DNA from: JBKJZO01 sp046715235
Lineage (GTDB): Bacteria; Actinomycetota; Actinomycetes; BP-191
Length of the DNA: 14,882 nucleotides
Direction: 5' to 3'
Assembly (NCBI GenBank): GCA_046715235.1
Contig: JBKJZO010000144.1
Location: 1 to 14,882, forward strand
The notes below the pieces were generated by a model, which did not search any database, was not told where the DNA came from, and worked only from the letters and a program-made list of their open reading frames with translations. The first letter of the stretch is position 1. Every line of letters starts with the position of its first letter. Position numbers and translations under genes: made by a program. Positions 6,273 through 13,033 of the stretch are shown piece after piece.

Positions 6273-7973
6273 GTGGCAGCCAAGCACATCTTTGTCACTG
6301 GGGGCGTCGCCTCCTCACTCGGCAAGGGCCTGACGGCATCCAGCCTGGGCCGGCTGCTCAAGATGCGCGGCCTGCGGGTCACCATGCAAAAGCTCGACCC
6401 ATACCTAAATGTTGATCCGGGAACGATGAACCCGTTCCAGCACGGCGAGGTCTTCGTCACCGACGACGGCGCCGAGACCGACCTCGACATCGGCCACTAC
6501 GAGCGCTTCCTCGACACCGAGCTGCACGGGTCGGCCAACGTGACGACTGGTCAGGTCTACAGCGCGGTTATCGCCAAGGAACGGCGCGGCGAGTACCTCG
6601 GCGACACCGTCCAGGTGATCCCGCACATCACCAACGAGATCAAGAGCCGCATCCGCAGGCTCGCGACCGACGAGGTCGACGTCGTCATCACCGAGGTCGG
6701 CGGCACCGTGGGCGACATCGAGTCGCTGCCGTATCTCGAGGCGATCCGCCAGGTGCGGCACGAGATCGGCCGCGAAAACGTCTTCTACGTGCATGTCTCC
6801 CTCGTGCCCTACATCGGGCCGTCCGGCGAGCTGAAGACCAAGCCGACCCAGCACCCCGTCGCAGCGCTGCGCTCCATCGGTATCCAGCCCGACGCGATCG
6901 TGTGCCGGGCCGACCGGCCGATCCCGGCCAGCCTCAAGCGCAAAATCGCGTTGATGTGCGACGTCGACACCGAGGCCGTCGTGGCAGCCGTCGACGCGCC
7001 GTCGATCTACGACATCCCCAAGGTGCTGCACGCCGAGGGGCTCGACGCCTATGTCGTACGCCGGCTAGGCCTGTCGTTCCGTGACGTCGACTGGTCCGAC
7101 TGGGACAAGCTGCTGCGCCGCGTCCACCAGCCGGCGAAGTCGGTAACCGTGGCGCTCGTCGGCAAGTACGTCAACCTTCCGGATGCCTACTTGTCGGTGA
7201 GCGAAGCCTTGCGGCACGGGGGATTCGCGCATGACACCCGTGTCGAGATCCGCTGGGTGCCCAGCGACGACTGCGAGACCCCGGAAGGTGCGGCCGCCGC
7301 GCTCGACGGGTGCGACGGCGTACTGATTCCTGGTGGGTTCGGAGTGCGCGGCATCGAGGGCAAAGTCGGCGCGATCCGGCACGCGCGCGAGCACGGCATC
7401 CCGGTGCTCGGGCTATGCCTCGGACTGCAGTGCATGGTGATCGAAGTAGCGCGGCACCTGGCCGGTCTCGACGGTGCCAACTCGGCCGAGTTCGACCCGG
7501 CGACGCCGCATCCAGTCATCGCGACGATGGCAGATCAGCGTGACGTCGTCGCGGGCGAGCGCGACATGGGCGGCACGATGCGCCTCGGTCTGTACACCGC
7601 GAAGATGCTGCCGGGTTCGGTTGCGGCGCAGGCGTACGGCGAGCCGTACGTCGAGGAGCGACACCGCCACCGCTACGAGGTCAACAACAGCTACCGCCGC
7701 CAGCTCGAGGACGCCGGCTTCGTGTTCTCCGGCACCTCACCCGATGGCAGGCTGGTCGAGTTCGGCGAGCTCCCGGTCGAGCGGCATCCGTTCTTCGTCG
7801 GCACCCAGGCGCATCCGGAATTCCGGTCGCGTCCTACCCGGGCGCATCCGTTGTTCGCCGCTTTCGTCGCCGCCGCGGGCGAGCGCGCCGAGCTGCGTGC
7901 CGGCCGCCTGCCGATGGAAGTCCCCGACAGTCTCGTCACGATCGACGAGGTCACGTCGTCGTCGACCGGCTGA
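6273..7973 (+). CDS. pyrG: CTP synthase
   Basis: Converts UTP to CTP using ATP and glutamine; the last step of pyrimidine nucleotide synthesis, a cytosolic tetramer. 566 residues, within the normal range. The N-terminal synthetase domain has KHIFVTGGVASSLGKGL (4-20) with P-loop Lys18, LDPYLNVDPGTMNPFQHGEV (41-60), D70/D72 and the Mg-binding TEVGGTVGDIES (140-151). The C-terminal class I glutaminase domain (about 290-540) has GLCLGLQ with nucleophile C382 and AHPEF with H514 and E516, so the triad is complete. GTG 6273 is the only in-frame start after the upstream gene ends; GGGAG lies 5 bases before it. The frame is open further back only because it runs through the upstream gene. A 64-base gap separates it from that gene, and a 28-base gap leads to the Nudix gene. 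Confidence 0.97.
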   Translation: MAAKHIFVTGGVASSLGKGLTASSLGRLLKMRGLRVTMQKLDPYLNVDPGTMNPFQHGEVFVTDDGAETDLDIGHYERFLDTELHGSANVTTGQVYSAVIAKERRGEYLGDTVQVIPHITNEIKSRIRRLATDEVDVVITEVGGTVGDIESLPYLEAIRQVRHEIGRENVFYVHVSLVPYIGPSGELKTKPTQHPVAALRSIGIQPDAIVCRADRPIPASLKRKIALMCDVDTEAVVAAVDAPSIYDIPKVLHAEGLDAYVVRRLGLSFRDVDWSDWDKLLRRVHQPAKSVTVALVGKYVNLPDAYLSVSEALRHGGFAHDTRVEIRWVPSDDCETPEGAAAALDGCDGVLIPGGFGVRGIEGKVGAIRHAREHGIPVLGLCLGLQCMVIEVARHLAGLDGANSAEFDPATPHPVIATMADQRDVVAGERDMGGTMRLGLYTAKMLPGSVAAQAYGEPYVEERHRHRYEVNNSYRRQLEDAGFVFSGTSPDGRLVEFGELPVERHPFFVGTQAHPEFRSRPTRAHPLFAAFVAAAGERAELRAGRLPMEVPDSLVTIDEVTSSSTG

Positions 7974-8001
7974 TCGTGGCCCTTGCCGGTCCCGTCGTGA
8001 C

Positions 8002-8613
8002 ATGACGACGACGCCGTACGAGGTGCTGAGATCGCTTCGCCGCTTCGAGGGCCGGGTCATCTCGGTGCGCTCCGACACGGTGCGCATGCCTGGCGGCGCC
8101 ATCGCGGTGAGGGACGTCGTCGAACATCCCGGCGCGGTCGGCGTTGTCGTTCTCGACGATGACGATCGGCTGATCATGATCAGGCAGTATCGCCACCCGG
8201 TCCGCGCGTACATGTGGGAGCTACCGGCCGGACTCCTCGACGAAGCAGGGGAATCCGCTCTCTCCGCCGCGCAGAGGGAGCTGTTCGAGGAGGTCGGCCT
8301 GCGCGCCGCGCGCTGGAACGTGCTCGTCGACGTACACAGCTCAGCCGGTATGACCGACGAGGCGTACCGGGTCTATCTGGCCCGCGATGTCTCGGCGAAG
8401 GCCGAGGACTTCGTGCCGGGAGTGCACGAGGAAGCAGACATGGAGGAGAAGTGGCTGCAGCTCGACGACGCGGTCGCGGCTGTCCTGGCCGGCGAGATCA
8501 CGAACGGGCTTGCCGTTGCCGGCATCCTTGCGGCCGATCGGGCCAGGCGCGACGGGTACACGACGCTTCGACCCGCTGATGCGAGTTGGCCGGCCCGCCC
8601 ACTGCACGCGTGA
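8002..8613 (+). CDS. Nudix hydrolase, ADP-ribose pyrophosphatase type (Rv1700-like)
   Basis: 203 residues. Predicted to hydrolyse ADP-ribose to AMP and ribose 5-phosphate with divalent metal. The Nudix box runs from G77 to L100 in ELPAGLLDEAGES followed by ALSAAQRELFEEVGL; R92, E93, E96 and E97 are kept. There is one extra residue between the first Gly and Glu relative to the textbook spacing, as I recall from the mycobacterial enzyme. RQYRHPVRAYMWELPAG (61-77) and the later SAGMTDE (114-120) and HEEADME (142-148) are features of ADP-ribose pyrophosphatases, the last supplying a catalytic Glu. ATG 8002 is 28 bases after pyrG and directly precedes the conserved N-terminus; there is no clear Shine-Dalgarno. 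The position directly after pyrG is conserved in actinobacteria. Other Nudix substrates remain possible. Confidence 0.9.
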   Translation: MTTTPYEVLRSLRRFEGRVISVRSDTVRMPGGAIAVRDVVEHPGAVGVVVLDDDDRLIMIRQYRHPVRAYMWELPAGLLDEAGESALSAAQRELFEEVGLRAARWNVLVDVHSSAGMTDEAYRVYLARDVSAKAEDFVPGVHEEADMEEKWLQLDDAVAAVLAGEITNGLAVAGILAADRARRDGYTTLRPADASWPARPLHA

Positions 8614-8645
8614 ACCCCGCCTCCGCGCCGGCCTCCGTCGCGGCC

Positions 8646-8651
8646 TACACT
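8646..8651 (+). promoter_or_regulatory. Candidate -10 box for ald
   Basis: TACACT in the 94-base gap between the Nudix gene and ald fits TANNNT. The start of transcription would be near 8658, giving a leader of about 50 bases with AAGAAGG (8692-8698) as ribosome binding site 9 bases before the GTG. No -35 of the TTGAC type is visible at the right distance, so this is tentative. Confidence 0.35.
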
Positions 8652-8707
8652 TCGGCGGGTTGCCGTGCACAGCGTGGTGCCCGGTGCATCAAAGAAGGGC
8701 TGCGGAC

Positions 8708-9823
8708 GTGAATGTCGGGATTCCGCGCGAGGTCAAGGACAACGAGTACCGCGTGGCGATCACGCCGGCAGGCGTGCACGAGCTCGTCCGCGCGGGCCAG
8801 AGCGTCTACGTCGAACATGACGCCGGCGCGGGCTCTTCGATCAGTGATGATGAGTTCATCGCCGCCGGCGCCAAAATCCTGGCAACCGCCGACGAGGTCT
8901 GGGGAGAGTCTGACCTCGTCCTCAAGGTCAAGGAGCCGGTCCCCGAGGAGTACCACCGGCTCCGGCGCGACCTCGTGCTCTTCACCTATCTGCACCTCGC
9001 CGCTTCGGCCGAACTCACGCGCGCACTGATCGATTCCGGGGTCACCGCGGTCGCCTACGAGACCGTGCAGCTGGCGGACAACTCGTTGCCATTGCTCGCG
9101 CCGATGAGCGAGGTCGCTGGGCGCATGGCGCCGCAGGCCGGCGCGCACTTCCTGGAGAGAGGAGCCGGTGGCCGGGGGGTGCTGATTGGCGGCGCCTCCG
9201 GTGTCTACCCCGCGAAGGTGGTCGTGTTGGGAGCGGGCATCTCAGGCTCCAATGCCGCATGGATCGCGCAGGGGATGGAGGCAGAGGTCTTCCTCCTCGA
9301 CAACAACGTCGGCAAGCTGCGCGACGTCGACCGGATCCACAAGGGGCGCATCCAGACCGTGGCGTCCAACTCCTACGAGATCGCGCGCCGAATCGCCGAT
9401 GCCGACTTGGTCATCGGTGCTGTGTTGGTCCCGGGCGCGCGAGCGCCCAAGCTCGTGACCGAGGAGATGATCACGACCATGAAGAAAGGCTCGGTCGTGG
9501 TCGACATTTCGGTCGATCAGGGCGGGTGCTTCGAGACGACGCACGCGACGACCCACTCCGACCCGGTCTACGTCGTGCACGACGTGCTGCACTACTGCGT
9601 CGCCAACATGCCGGGCGCCGTACCGCACACCTCGACCTATGCGTTGACCAACGTGACGATTCCTTACGCGCTGCAGATCGCGACGAGCGGGCTCCCAGAT
9701 GCGTGCCGCCGCGACCCCGCGCTGGCCAAGGGCGTCAACGTCGTCGACGGGTCGTTGACCTACGCGCCGGTCGGCGACGCTCACGGACTGCCCAGCAGGC
9801 CCCTGGATGAGGTCCTGACCTGA
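8708..9823 (+). CDS. ald: L-alanine dehydrogenase
   Basis: Reversible NAD-dependent oxidative deamination of L-alanine to pyruvate and ammonia; a cytosolic hexamer. 371 residues, the usual length for actinobacterial Ald. The start MNVGIPREVKDNEYRVAITP is the family signature; substrate and catalytic residues R15, K75 (LKVKEP), H96 (TYLHLA) and D270 are all present. The NAD-binding Rossmann motif is VVVLGAGISGSNAAWIAQGM (171-190) with D198 at the end of the second strand; the more usual form has GxAG, here GISG. GTG 8708 is chosen because it starts exactly at the family N-terminus; the open frame continues upstream only by chance. xerD starts 5 bases after its stop. In mycobacteria ald is controlled by an Lrp-type regulator, AldR, but no such gene lies nearby. 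Confidence 0.96.
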   Translation: MNVGIPREVKDNEYRVAITPAGVHELVRAGQSVYVEHDAGAGSSISDDEFIAAGAKILATADEVWGESDLVLKVKEPVPEEYHRLRRDLVLFTYLHLAASAELTRALIDSGVTAVAYETVQLADNSLPLLAPMSEVAGRMAPQAGAHFLERGAGGRGVLIGGASGVYPAKVVVLGAGISGSNAAWIAQGMEAEVFLLDNNVGKLRDVDRIHKGRIQTVASNSYEIARRIADADLVIGAVLVPGARAPKLVTEEMITTMKKGSVVVDISVDQGGCFETTHATTHSDPVYVVHDVLHYCVANMPGAVPHTSTYALTNVTIPYALQIATSGLPDACRRDPALAKGVNVVDGSLTYAPVGDAHGLPSRPLDEVLT

Positions 9824-9828
9824 ACAAC

Positions 9829-10767
9829 GTGCAATCGGGCAGCTCACTACCGATCGCGTCGGTCGCCGAGCGATACCTGCAGCACCTCGCCGTCGAGCGC
9901 GGCCTCGCTCGCAATTCGCTGACCGCATATCGACGGGATCTGAGACGGTACGCCGACGTGCTCGCCGAGCAGGGTGTCAGCGTCATCGGCGAGGTCGCCG
10001 AGGTCGACGTCTCGGCTTTTGTGGCCCGGATGCGCGAGGGCGACCCGGCGCATCCGCCGGCGAAAGCGTCCTCAGCCGCCCGGGCGCTGGTGGCGGTTCG
10101 CGGTCTGCACCGATTCGCCGCCGCAGAGGGGTTGGTCGGCGCTGATGTGACCCGGGAGGTCAAGCCCCCGGTTCTCGCCCGGTCGCTGCCTAAAGCGCTC
10201 ACGGTCGACCAGGTCGAGGCACTCATCGATGCCGCCGGATTCGATCAGACACCCCTCGCCGTTCGCGACCGGGCCCTGCTCGAGCTGCTCTACGGGTGCG
10301 GAGCACGGATCTCCGAGGCTGTGGGTCTGGACGTCGACGACGTCGACCTCGACGCCGGCTCGCTGCGACTGCTGGGCAAGGGCAGCAAGGAGCGGGTGGT
10401 GCCGCTCGGCAGGTACGCGCGGGCGGCCGCCGAGGCGTACTTGGTCCGCAGCCGGCCGGTCCTGGCCGGTGCCGGGACAGGTGGGGCCGCGCTTTTCCTC
10501 AACGCCCGGGGTGGCCGCCTGTCGAGGCAGAGCGCCTGGTCGATCCTGCGGGCGGCTGCCGAGAAGGCCGGTGTGACGGTCCCAGTTTCACCGCACACGT
10601 TGCGGCACTCGTTCGCCACCCACCTGCTGGACGGGGGAGCGGACGTCCGCGTGGTTCAGGAACTGCTCGGCCATGCCTCGGTCACCACGACGCAGATCTA
10701 CACACTGGTGACCGTCGACCGCCTGCGCGAGGTCTACGCCGCCGCGCACCCGCGCGCCCTGTCCTAA
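9829..10767 (+). CDS. xerD: Tyrosine recombinase XerD
   Basis: Site-specific recombinase that with XerC resolves chromosome dimers at dif near the terminus. 312 residues, slightly above the usual 298-310. The N-terminal SAM-like core-binding domain (about 10-105) includes YLQHLAVERGLARNSLTAYR. The catalytic domain has all active residues: R160 (CGARISEAVGL), K184 (LLGKGSKE), H256 and R259 (HTLRHSFATHLL), H282 (LLGHASVTTTQIY) and nucleophile Y291. The sequence after the tyrosine, TLVTVDRLREVY, is the XerD/XerC C-terminal helix. It is assigned as XerD rather than XerC or a phage integrase from its position between ald and parA, matching Rv1701. GTG 9829 is 5 bases after the ald stop; GAGG at 9809-9812 is too far away to be a good ribosome binding site, so coupling to ald is likely. 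Confidence 0.9.
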   Translation: MQSGSSLPIASVAERYLQHLAVERGLARNSLTAYRRDLRRYADVLAEQGVSVIGEVAEVDVSAFVARMREGDPAHPPAKASSAARALVAVRGLHRFAAAEGLVGADVTREVKPPVLARSLPKALTVDQVEALIDAAGFDQTPLAVRDRALLELLYGCGARISEAVGLDVDDVDLDAGSLRLLGKGSKERVVPLGRYARAAAEAYLVRSRPVLAGAGTGGAALFLNARGGRLSRQSAWSILRAAAEKAGVTVPVSPHTLRHSFATHLLDGGADVRVVQELLGHASVTTTQIYTLVTVDRLREVYAAAHPRALS

Positions 10768-10796
10768 CCGAGTCGGTCACGCTGCGTATCCGGGCC

Positions 10797-10825
10797 TTGC
10801 GGACACGGGCGAATGTCTCTAGCAT
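10797..10825 (+). promoter_or_regulatory. Promoter for parA (TTGCGG-N17-TAGCAT)
   Basis: -35 TTGCGG at 10797-10802 and -10 TAGCAT at 10820-10825 are separated by 17 bases, the best housekeeping-type promoter in the window. The start of transcription would be about 10832-10834. It lies in the 128-base gap after xerD and would drive parA and the downstream gene, with a leader of roughly 60 bases. Confidence 0.55.
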
Positions 10826-10853
10826 CCGCGCTTGTCGTCAAGGCTAGGAAGCG

Positions 10854-10874
10854 ATGAGTCGTGAGGGCGCTTGA
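10854..10874 (+). CDS. Possible 6-codon upstream ORF in the parA leader
   Basis: ATG 10854 opens MSREGA followed by TGA, downstream of the predicted transcription start and 21 bases before parA. AGGA (10846-10849) lies 4 bases before it, a tight but usable ribosome binding site. AGTCGT (10857-10862) can pair with GCGACT (10875-10880), a 6-base-pair stem (one G-U) ending just before the parA Shine-Dalgarno GGAGGG at 10881-10886. Translation of the mini-ORF would open that stem. It may be chance. Confidence 0.2.
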   Translation: MSREGA

Positions 10875-10895
10875 GCGACTGGAGGGTAAAACGCT

Positions 10896-11888
10896 ATGTC
10901 GACATCGTGGGACGCCGGTCAGCCCAGTGAGTCTGCGGAACACCCCGTCCCGAGCGTGCCGTCCGTGGCGGAAGAGGTCTTCGCGGCGACTGAGCACAGC
11001 GAGCCTCTCCTACCCCTCCCTGTCGCACCGCTGGCTGACCCGCTCGTCGCAGCGATAGCCAAACAAGGTCCGACCGGGCGCCCGCTCCCGACCTTCCCGG
11101 AACCGGCGCCGCTCGAGCGTCACGGCCCAGCCCGAATCATTGCTATGTGTAACCAAAAGGGCGGCGTCGGCAAGACGACGAGCACGATCAATCTGGGCGC
11201 AGCCCTGGCCGAGTACGGCCGGCGGGTCCTGCTGGTCGACCTCGACCCACAGGGGGCGCTGTCGGTGGGTTTGGGGATCAACCCGCTACAACTCGACCGC
11301 ACCGTCTACAACCTGCTGATGGAGCGTTCGATCACCGCCGACGACGTCATGCTCAAGACTCACGTACCCGGCATGGACCTGCTCCCCAGCAACATCGATC
11401 TGTCCGCGGCCGAGATCCAGCTCGTCGGCGAGGTCGCCCGTGAGCAGACGCTGGTGCGAGCCCTGGCCGGCGTCCGCGGCGACTACGACGTGATCCTTAT
11501 CGACTGCCAGCCGAGCCTGGGTCTGCTCACCGTCAACGCCTTGACGGCCGCCAACGGCGTGATCATTCCGCTGGAATGCGAATACTTTGCGCTGCGAGGT
11601 GTCGCACTGCTGGTCGACACTATAGAGAAAATCCGTGAAAGGCTTAACCCTCCACTTCAGCTTGATGGTGTTCTAGCGACAATGTACGACGCCCGGACGC
11701 TTCACGGGCGCGAAGTGCTCGCCCGCCTGGTGGAGGCGTTCGGGGACCGGGTGTTCCACACTGTCATCAACCGAACAGTGAAATTTCCCGAGACGACGGT
11801 CGCGGGGGAGCCCATCACGACGTACGCGCCGGCTTCAACGGGTGCAACCGCCTATCGTGATCTTGCCAAGGAGGTCCTGGCCCGATGA
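10896..11888 (+). CDS. ParA/Soj-family ATPase (orphan, Rv1708-like)
   Basis: 330 residues. Deviant Walker A ATPase of the chromosome/plasmid partition family: NQKGGVGKTTSTINL (86-100) with signature K88 and P-loop K93, the A' motif LLVDLDPQG (112-120, D115/D117) and Walker B VILIDCQPSLG (199-209, D203). The first 80 or so residues are Pro/Ala/Glu-rich and probably disordered; the ATPase core starts at ARIIAMCNQ. ATG 10896 has GGAGGG 9 bases upstream. It is not followed by parB, and no parS palindrome (TGTTTCACGTGAAACA) is seen nearby, so it is not the main Soj/ParA of the origin. It overlaps by 4 bases a small protein with a ribbon-helix-helix-like tail, its probable partner, and precedes the condensin genes scpAB. 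Codons 242-264 (about 11621-11690) are strikingly AT-rich. Confidence 0.9.
   Translation: MSTSWDAGQPSESAEHPVPSVPSVAEEVFAATEHSEPLLPLPVAPLADPLVAAIAKQGPTGRPLPTFPEPAPLERHGPARIIAMCNQKGGVGKTTSTINLGAALAEYGRRVLLVDLDPQGALSVGLGINPLQLDRTVYNLLMERSITADDVMLKTHVPGMDLLPSNIDLSAAEIQLVGEVAREQTLVRALAGVRGDYDVILIDCQPSLGLLTVNALTAANGVIIPLECEYFALRGVALLVDTIEKIRERLNPPLQLDGVLATMYDARTLHGREVLARLVEAFGDRVFHTVINRTVKFPETTVAGEPITTYAPASTGATAYRDLAKEVLAR
11868..11875 (+). promoter_or_regulatory. Perfect Shine-Dalgarno AAGGAGGT
   Basis: An 8-base full complement to the 16S rRNA tail inside the end of parA, 9 bases before ATG 11885. It fixes the start of the downstream gene and predicts strong translation of the proposed ParA partner. 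Confidence 0.8.
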
Positions 11889-12316
11889 GCCGCCGTCCGA
11901 GTCTGCCCGGCGCAGACGAGCTCTTCCGTGCGACGGGCGCGGTTCCCGCACCCGTCGACGACGCCCTCCCGTCTCAACCGGCCGCGCGGCCTGTTGAAGC
12001 CACCCCTGCTGAAGGCAACGGCGCCGCCGCTCGAGCTGCCGAGAGCGCTCCGGAACGGCACGCCATACCGCGCCGGCGGGCTCGTGGCGGAGAGCGCCGC
12101 CCAACCGGACGCGAACGCCACGACGAGAAGATCACCGTCTACTGCTCGGCGGATGAGTTGCTCGACCTCGAGCGCGCGCGGCTCACGCTGCGCGGCGAGT
12201 ACGGCATCGTGGTCGACCGGGGTCGGATCGTGCGCGAGGCACTATCGATCATGCTTGAGGAGCTCGAGAGCCGGGGCGCACAGTCACCTTTGGTGCGCCG
12301 GCTGCACGAGAGCTGA
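11885..12316 (+). CDS. Small protein with ribbon-helix-helix-like C-terminus; probable ParA partner
   Basis: 143 residues, no named family recognised with certainty. The N-terminus MSRRPSLPGADELFRATG is short, basic and motif-like; residues 20-78 are Ala/Pro/Arg-rich and probably disordered. The C-terminal part reads as strand EKITVYCS (81-88), helix ADELLDLERARLTLRG (89-104), then DRGRIVREALSIMLEELESR (111-130), a strand-helix-helix layout like ribbon-helix-helix DNA-binding dimers. I recall this tail as conserved in actinobacteria next to this ParA. ATG 11885 overlaps the parA stop by 4 bases with a perfect Shine-Dalgarno. By analogy with ParA/ParG-type pairs, the tail would bind DNA and the basic N-terminus would stimulate the ATPase; that is inference. 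A 26-base inverted repeat 18 bases after its stop could be its operator. Confidence 0.7.
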   Translation: MSRRPSLPGADELFRATGAVPAPVDDALPSQPAARPVEATPAEGNGAAARAAESAPERHAIPRRRARGGERRPTGRERHDEKITVYCSADELLDLERARLTLRGEYGIVVDRGRIVREALSIMLEELESRGAQSPLVRRLHES

Positions 12317-12334
12317 GCAGGCTCGGCAGGCCGC

Positions 12335-12360
12335 CAATGTGCCCGTCACCGGGTACATTG
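12335..12360. repeat. 26-base near-perfect inverted repeat (operator or hairpin)
   Basis: Arms CAATGTGCCCG (12335-12345) and CGGGTACATTG (12350-12360) flank the loop TCAC. Ten of 11 pairs are Watson-Crick and the other is G-U in RNA. No U-tract follows, so a classic terminator is less likely. The right arm contains the proposed -10 box TACATT of the next gene, which suits a repressor site. Confidence 0.6.
12354..12359 (+). promoter_or_regulatory. -10 box for a leaderless M50-like gene
   Basis: TACATT fits TANNNT. The in-frame GTG at 12366 begins 6 bases after the box, where transcription would start, so the mRNA would be leaderless. No Shine-Dalgarno precedes that GTG and no -35 is evident. 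Confidence 0.45.
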
Positions 12361-12365
12361 CCGCG

Positions 12366-13007
12366 GTGATCTTCGAACTCGATCGCCCGGCTGTGCTGTT
12401 GGGCATGGCGCTCGGCTTTATCGCGTCAGTCCTGCTGCACAACCTTGCGCAGACGCTGGCCGCACGACTCGCACGTGACGGCACGACGCGGATGGCGAGA
12501 CGCCAGCTGTGGGATCCCAAGCGCGAGTTCGAGCCGTTCGGCATCGTAGCCATGGTGATCGCCGGCATCGGGTGGGGACGGCCGGTCGAGATGGCCGAAC
12601 CCCGCAACCGGACCGGGGGTCGCCGGGGTCGGTACATCGCCAATGTGCTGGCCGGCCCGGCCGCCGTACTCGCGCTGGGTGCCGCTGGACTCGTGGCGTT
12701 CCAGCTGCTGTCCGGTGATGCCTTCGTCTACACCGTGCTGGGTCGGGCAAGCCTGACCTGCATCCTGGTCGCCGTGTTGAACCTGATTCCGTTGCCGCCG
12801 CTGGACGGGGCGAAGATCATGTGGGTGCTCGCTCCGACGACGGCCGGGTGGCAAAAAGCCCGCTACTACCTCGAGGAGCAGAATTACGGCCTGGGTATTC
12901 TCATCCTGCTGCTGCTACCGATCTTCGGTGGCGAGGTCGGGTTGATCGGCAGGATCGTCAACGCGGTGGCGGAGCCGATCGTCGACCTCATCACGCGCTC
13001 GGTCTGA
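12366..13007 (+). CDS. M50 (site-2 protease)-like membrane protein lacking the HExxH motif
   Basis: 213 residues with about four hydrophobic segments (10-30, 58-70, 91-115, 126-143) and another at 176-188. The layout follows short M50 proteins: a first helix that should carry HExxH, a GWGRPVEM motif (69-76) like the family's GWAKPVPV, an AGPAA turn (96-100), and NLIPLPPLDGAKIMW (139-153), the conserved N-P-x-P-P-L-D-G motif with D147. However, the HExxH site reads H25-N-L-A-Q29, so the catalytic Glu and second zinc His are gone and proteolysis is unlikely. GTG 12366 is preferred because a -10 box sits 6 bases upstream and no Shine-Dalgarno exists; GTG 12339 in the same frame would add 9 residues. 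Location between the parA pair and scpA suggests a membrane partner or chaperone role, but this is unproven. Confidence 0.75.
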   Translation: MIFELDRPAVLLGMALGFIASVLLHNLAQTLAARLARDGTTRMARRQLWDPKREFEPFGIVAMVIAGIGWGRPVEMAEPRNRTGGRRGRYIANVLAGPAAVLALGAAGLVAFQLLSGDAFVYTVLGRASLTCILVAVLNLIPLPPLDGAKIMWVLAPTTAGWQKARYYLEEQNYGLGILILLLLPIFGGEVGLIGRIVNAVAEPIVDLITRSV

Positions 13008-13020
13008 GCCTCGCCGCTGC

Positions 13021-13026
13021 TACCGT
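13021..13026 (+). promoter_or_regulatory. -10 box for leaderless scpA
   Basis: TACCGT lies in the 26-base gap before scpA. ATG 13034 begins 7 bases after the box, at the expected transcription start, and the gap has no Shine-Dalgarno. This is the typical actinobacterial leaderless pattern; no -35 is seen. Confidence 0.45.
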
Positions 13027-13033
13027 CTGGACC

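Noticed and set aside
6405..7031. Minus-strand open frame of 208 codons opposite pyrG
   Set aside because: Asp/Val/Arg/Gly-rich shadow of the CTP synthase coding sequence, with no recognisable domain.
7971..8004. Separate promoter for the Nudix gene
   Set aside because: The 28-base gap has no TANNNT box at a suitable distance from ATG 8002; cotranscription with pyrG is simpler.
10768..10895. parS site or intrinsic terminator after xerD
   Set aside because: No sequence resembling TGTTTCACGTGAAACA and only 4-6 base-pair stems without a T-run.
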